Positions 21,856 to 24,725 of a stretch of DNA of 24,725 nucleotides are shown here, in pieces (positions within the stretch are counted from its first letter, which is position 1; each line of letters opens with the position of its first letter). Source of the DNA: Akkermansiaceae bacterium UBA2367. Lineage in GTDB: Bacteria > Verrucomicrobiota > Verrucomicrobiia > Verrucomicrobiales > DEV007. The notes beneath the pieces are model-generated. The model worked only from the letters and a program-made list of their open reading frames with translations. It made no database searches and had not been told where the DNA came from. Location: NCBI GenBank assembly GCA_002344525.1, contig DDTJ01000102.1, positions 1 through 24,725 of the forward strand, in the 5' to 3' direction. Position numbers and translations under genes: made by a program.

Positions 21856-23010
21856 ATGATCCGCCCCCTGACATCCTCCCTTCTCCTCGGGTTCCTCGTG
21901 TTCTCCTTGGGGCTTGAGCCTTCGCAAGCCTTCCTTGGTGGCATCCGCAAACGCTCGGAGGAGAAGAAAGTGCTCAATGCCGAGGAGTTGACCACCCAAG
22001 AGGGCAAGGCCGCCGCCGCCCTCGCCAAAGCGCAGGAATACGAGCAGAGCGGAAAAACGCGGCAGGCCCGGGACGCCTACAAGGGCATCGCCCAGAACTA
22101 CTCGCGAACCCAGTCCGGAGCCACGGCGAAATTCGGCTACGCCCGCATGCTTGAGAACGAGGGGGACGGGCGGAAAGCCTTCGACCAGTATCAGGAACTG
22201 GTCACGAACTACCGCAACTCGCCAGACTTCAACGAGGCGGTGCGGAGGCAGTTCGAGATTGCCGAGGGGCTCAGGCAGACCAAGAAAAAAGGGTTCCTCG
22301 GCATCGGGGCGGCGATCCAGCCGTCGAAGCTGGTCGAAATGTTCGAGAAGATCTCCGCGAGCGCCCCCTTCACGGAATGGTCTCCAAAATCCCTTCTGAA
22401 CATCGGCTACATCCGCACCGAGATCGGGGAGACGGACCCCGCCATCGCCTCCTTCCGGCAAGTCGTGGACAAATATCCCGACACGGAGTTCGCCAAGGAG
22501 GCCCAATACCAGATCTTCAAACTCCGGGGTGTGAGCGCCGACAAGTCGAACAGCCCACTGAAGGACCGCGCCCATGTCGAGGCCGGACTCGATTTCGTGA
22601 ACCAAAACCCCGAGGACCAGCGCGCCGCCGAGGTCAAGGACGACATGAGGCAGGTCGAGGAGAAATCCATGGAGAAGCTCTATGAAACGGGGAAGTTCTA
22701 CGAAAAGAGCGGCAAACCCGAGGCGGCACGGATCTACTATCGTGAGGTGGTGAAGAACCCCAACACGAGCTGGGCGGCGAAGGCCCAGGAGCGCCTCGCC
22801 GCGCTCGACAGTGGCGGGACCGTCGAAAAGAAGGCCTCCATGTTCGGCCCGAACCCGCTCAAGAAGGACAAAGTCGAGATGCGGACCTCGGATGACGCCG
22901 TCGTCCCCCTCCCGGCAGGAGCGTCGTCCAGCCCCGCCCCGGCTCCCGCACCCGCGCCAGCCGCCCCCGGTGGGCCGATCGACGACATCCCCTCCCCTCC
23001 GGCCCGGTGA
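21856..23010 (+). CDS. Secreted TPR-repeat protein, BamD/YbgF-like
   Basis: This 384-residue protein has a Sec-type signal (LTSSLLLGFLVFSLGLEPSQA). TPR-like helix pairs follow: AAALAKAQEYEQSGKTRQARDAYKGIAQNYSRTQSGATAKFGYARML, GRKAFDQYQELVTNYRNSPDF, DPAIASFRQVVDKYPDTEFAKEAQYQIFKL and LYETGKFYEKSGKPEAARIYYREVVKNPNTSWAAKAQERLAAL. The C-terminus is a Pro/Ala-rich tail (APAPAPAPAAPGG). The repeat spacing resembles BamD or YbgF periplasmic scaffolds, but there is no clear lipobox cysteine, so a BamD role is uncertain. It is separated from the upstream operon by a 398-bp gap and belongs to a different transcription unit, possibly with the PQQ-propeller gene 67 bp downstream. Confidence 0.85.
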   Translation: MIRPLTSSLLLGFLVFSLGLEPSQAFLGGIRKRSEEKKVLNAEELTTQEGKAAAALAKAQEYEQSGKTRQARDAYKGIAQNYSRTQSGATAKFGYARMLENEGDGRKAFDQYQELVTNYRNSPDFNEAVRRQFEIAEGLRQTKKKGFLGIGAAIQPSKLVEMFEKISASAPFTEWSPKSLLNIGYIRTEIGETDPAIASFRQVVDKYPDTEFAKEAQYQIFKLRGVSADKSNSPLKDRAHVEAGLDFVNQNPEDQRAAEVKDDMRQVEEKSMEKLYETGKFYEKSGKPEAARIYYREVVKNPNTSWAAKAQERLAALDSGGTVEKKASMFGPNPLKKDKVEMRTSDDAVVPLPAGASSSPAPAPAPAPAAPGGPIDDIPSPPAR

Positions 23011-23018
23011 GGGCGACC

Positions 23019-23050
23019 TCCGCAACTCCGCCACCCGACCCGGTTGCGGA
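23019..23050. terminator. Possible hairpin between the TPR and PQQ-propeller genes
   Basis: TCCGCAAC and GTTGCGGA form an 8-bp stem with a 16-nt loop, 9 bp after the TPR gene stop. There is no T-run after it, so it is a weak terminator candidate and may only modulate read-through. Confidence 0.25.
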
Positions 23051-23077
23051 CGGGACCGCACAGGGTAGAGTCCGTGC

Positions 23078-24313
23078 ATGATCCTGCGCCTCCTCTGCGC
23101 GTTCGCGTTCGCGCCCCTGCCCGCCTCCGTCGTCGGCTCCTCCTGGCCCGAATTCCGAGGCCCTTCGGCGGACGGCCATGCGCCGGAGGCGACCCCACCC
23201 ACGACTTGGTCGGCGACGGAGCGGATCCGCTGGAAGGTTCCTGTGCCCGGAAAGGCCTGGTCCTCCCCGGTGATCGCGGACGGGAACGTCTATGTCACGA
23301 CGGCCGCCGCCGAGGGCGACGATCTTTCCCTGCGGACCCTCGCCTTCCGGCTCGACGATGGAACCGAACTCTGGAACCGCGAAGTCTTCCGCAAGGGCCA
23401 AGGCGCGATCCACCAGAAAAACAGCCACGCCTCCCCCACCCCGGTCCATGCCGAAGGCAAGCTCTACGTCCACTTCGGCCACGACGGCACCGCCGCGCTC
23501 GACGCCGCCGACGGCTCCATCCTCTGGACGCAGACCGGATTGCCCTATCTCCCTGTGCATGGCAACGGAGGCTCCCCCGCGCTGCACGGGGGCAAACTGA
23601 TCTTCGCCTGCGACGGCCAGAGCGATCCCTTCGTCGTGGCGCTGAACGCGGGGGATGGCTCGGTCGCTTGGAAAACGCCCCGGAACGTCGCGGTGAAGAA
23701 CACCTTCTCCTTTTCGACCCCTCTGATCATCGAAGTCGCCGACAAGGCGCAAGCCGTCATCCCCGGATCGGGCGCGGTCGTCGCCTACGACCCGTCGGAC
23801 GGGCGCGAGATCTGGCGCTTCCGCTATGGCGAAGGCTTTTCCGTGGTGCCCCGCCCGCTCTTCCGCGACGGGATCGTCTACGTCTGCTCCGGCTTCGGCC
23901 GGGCCAGCCTCTTCGCGGTGCGCGCCGACGGGACGGGCGACGTCACCGACACCCACCTGGTCTGGCAGAGCGACAAAACCGTGCCGAAGGAAAGCTCCCC
24001 CATCCTCGTCGGCGACCGCATCTTCTTCAACGACGACAAAGGCATCCTGAGCTGCCTCGACGCCACCACCGGAGAGGAGTTCTACCGCGAGCGCCTCGAC
24101 GGCCGGGGCGGCTACTCGGCTTCGCCAGTCTACGCGGGCGGCCACCTCTACTTCCACAACGGCGACGGGGTGACGACGGTGGTGCGGCCCGACCAAGTCT
24201 TCCGCAAAGTCGCGGAGAACCAGCTCGGCGAATACGGTCTCTCCTCCTTCGCGGTGGTGCCCGACGGTTTCCTCGTGCGGACGGAAGGGCATCTGCTGCG
24301 CATCGGGGAGTGA
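23078..24313 (+). CDS. Secreted PQQ-like beta-propeller repeat protein
   Basis: This 411-residue protein has a short signal (MILRLLCAFAFAPLPASVVG) followed by SWPEFRGPSADG, the entry motif of many planctomycete and verrucomicrobial PQQ-propeller proteins. Blade motifs include KAWSSPVIADGNVYVTT, ALDAADGSILWTQT, VVALNAGDGSVAWKT, VVAYDPSDGREIWRF and LSCLDATTGEEFYRE. The fold resembles BamB and quinoprotein dehydrogenases, but I see no cofactor-binding residues, so a structural or binding role is likely. The stop overlaps the next ATG as TGATG. Confidence 0.88.
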   Translation: MILRLLCAFAFAPLPASVVGSSWPEFRGPSADGHAPEATPPTTWSATERIRWKVPVPGKAWSSPVIADGNVYVTTAAAEGDDLSLRTLAFRLDDGTELWNREVFRKGQGAIHQKNSHASPTPVHAEGKLYVHFGHDGTAALDAADGSILWTQTGLPYLPVHGNGGSPALHGGKLIFACDGQSDPFVVALNAGDGSVAWKTPRNVAVKNTFSFSTPLIIEVADKAQAVIPGSGAVVAYDPSDGREIWRFRYGEGFSVVPRPLFRDGIVYVCSGFGRASLFAVRADGTGDVTDTHLVWQSDKTVPKESSPILVGDRIFFNDDKGILSCLDATTGEEFYRERLDGRGGYSASPVYAGGHLYFHNGDGVTTVVRPDQVFRKVAENQLGEYGLSSFAVVPDGFLVRTEGHLLRIGE

Positions 24314-24639
24314 TGCCCTGTTCTGCCAAGATGAAAGTTGCGATTGCGCTATCCATCTTTGTTCTTATCGCAGCCATATCGATTTGCGATGCCCTATACT
24401 GGAAGAATCACACCGGCATTTGGCTGAACATTACGAAGACAGCCGTGGCAATTACACTAGCAAGATTCACACTTCGTGGATCGATTGTGGCCAGAAGAGC
24501 CATTATTGCATGGAGCAGCATTGGTGTCATCGCTATGGGTTTATCCATTTTTCAGATCACTACCCTCTCGACACTACAACAAAGCATCTCAAAACCGATA
24601 CTGCTGGGGGGCATGATTGCTGTTCTTGTAGCCTATTAG
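24313..24639 (+). CDS. Small hydrophobic membrane protein, unknown function
   Basis: This is a 108-residue product if started at ATG 24313; ATG 24331 (MKVAIALSIF) is equally plausible and gives 102 residues. Hydrophobic segments near residues 8-28, 37-55 and 63-85 suggest three membrane spans, with a short hydrophobic end (ILLGGMIAVLVAY) that looks cut off. I recognise no family. The DNA becomes clearly AT-richer from about 24320, unlike every gene to the left, which suggests a different origin. The overlap with the preceding stop could be accidental. Confidence 0.55.
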   Translation: MPCSAKMKVAIALSIFVLIAAISICDALYWKNHTGIWLNITKTAVAITLARFTLRGSIVARRAIIAWSSIGVIAMGLSIFQITTLSTLQQSISKPILLGGMIAVLVAY

Positions 24640-24725
24640 TCCGTCAGAGTTAAAATGAGTGATATTTATGGTATTTTGACTTGTACTTTTCAAAAGCGCG
24701 TATTGAGGTGAGCTGGATTTCTGGA
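24640..24725. other. AT-rich right edge without a recognisable gene
   Basis: Only an 18-codon frame (from ATG 24655) is open here. The composition continues the AT-rich stretch that begins near 24320. A gene may start beyond the window. Confidence 0.3.

Overview
The window is GC-rich bacterial DNA with many secreted, Tat- or Sec-exported beta-propeller and hydrolase proteins, a GntR-type DNA-binding domain fused to a LacI-type sensor, and interspersed GC-rich palindromes served by a RAYT-type transposase. This mix suggests a Verrucomicrobiota genome, with Planctomycetota less likely. That assignment is inference: there is no rRNA or other marker gene, and I see no tRNA.

Layout. Minus strand, 105-4323: a secreted propeller-like protein of unknown function, a Tat-exported Gfo/Idh/MocA oxidoreductase and a GntR/LacI-hybrid regulator. 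The gap 4324-4934 holds no intact gene. It is a graveyard: a frameshifted antitoxin, the last codons of a PIN toxin, and a degenerate 5' end of a second regulator gene with its operator. Plus strand, 4935-16543 and on into an esterase frame: a tightly packed operon coding for an RraA-like aldolase/decarboxylase, a GH32/43-like propeller, a phytanoyl-CoA-dioxygenase-like enzyme, an intruding RAYT gene, a parallel beta-helix protein, a BNR sialidase-like protein, a zinc-carboxypeptidase/esterase fusion, a second GH32/43-like propeller, a second (Tat) BNR protein and an SGNH-type acetylesterase. Several junctions are ATGA overlaps. An intact Phd/PIN toxin-antitoxin module sits antisense to the 3' extension of the esterase frame. 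It is followed by an amidohydrolase-aminotransferase fusion (19118-21457), a gap with a second class of palindromic element, a TPR/BamD-like lipoprotein-like gene, a PQQ-propeller gene, and an AT-rich membrane-protein gene at the right edge.

How it may work. The operon looks like a scavenging system for an acylated glycoconjugate or glycoside: exported esterases, peptidase/esterase, propeller glycosidases and a beta-helix protein would trim the substrate outside the cytoplasm, while the predicted cytoplasmic enzymes (RraA, PhyH, amidohydrolase-aminotransferase) would process an unusual acid or amino sugar. The substrate cannot be read from sequence. No transporter, SusC/SusD pair or canonical nan gene is present. 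A 21-bp dyad (GGT-N11-ACC core) lies directly against the start codon of the regulator and recurs in front of the RraA gene, which ties the regulator to the operon.

Most unusual points: (1) GC-rich palindromic elements translated in the same reading frame inside the signal-peptide regions of two operon genes, next to the transposase that probably mobilises them; (2) an approximately 86-bp diverged direct repeat (regulator 5' end plus operator) bracketing a 3.6-kb segment; (3) two uncommon enzyme fusions; (4) an esterase frame that runs without a stop through the whole antisense of a toxin-antitoxin module.
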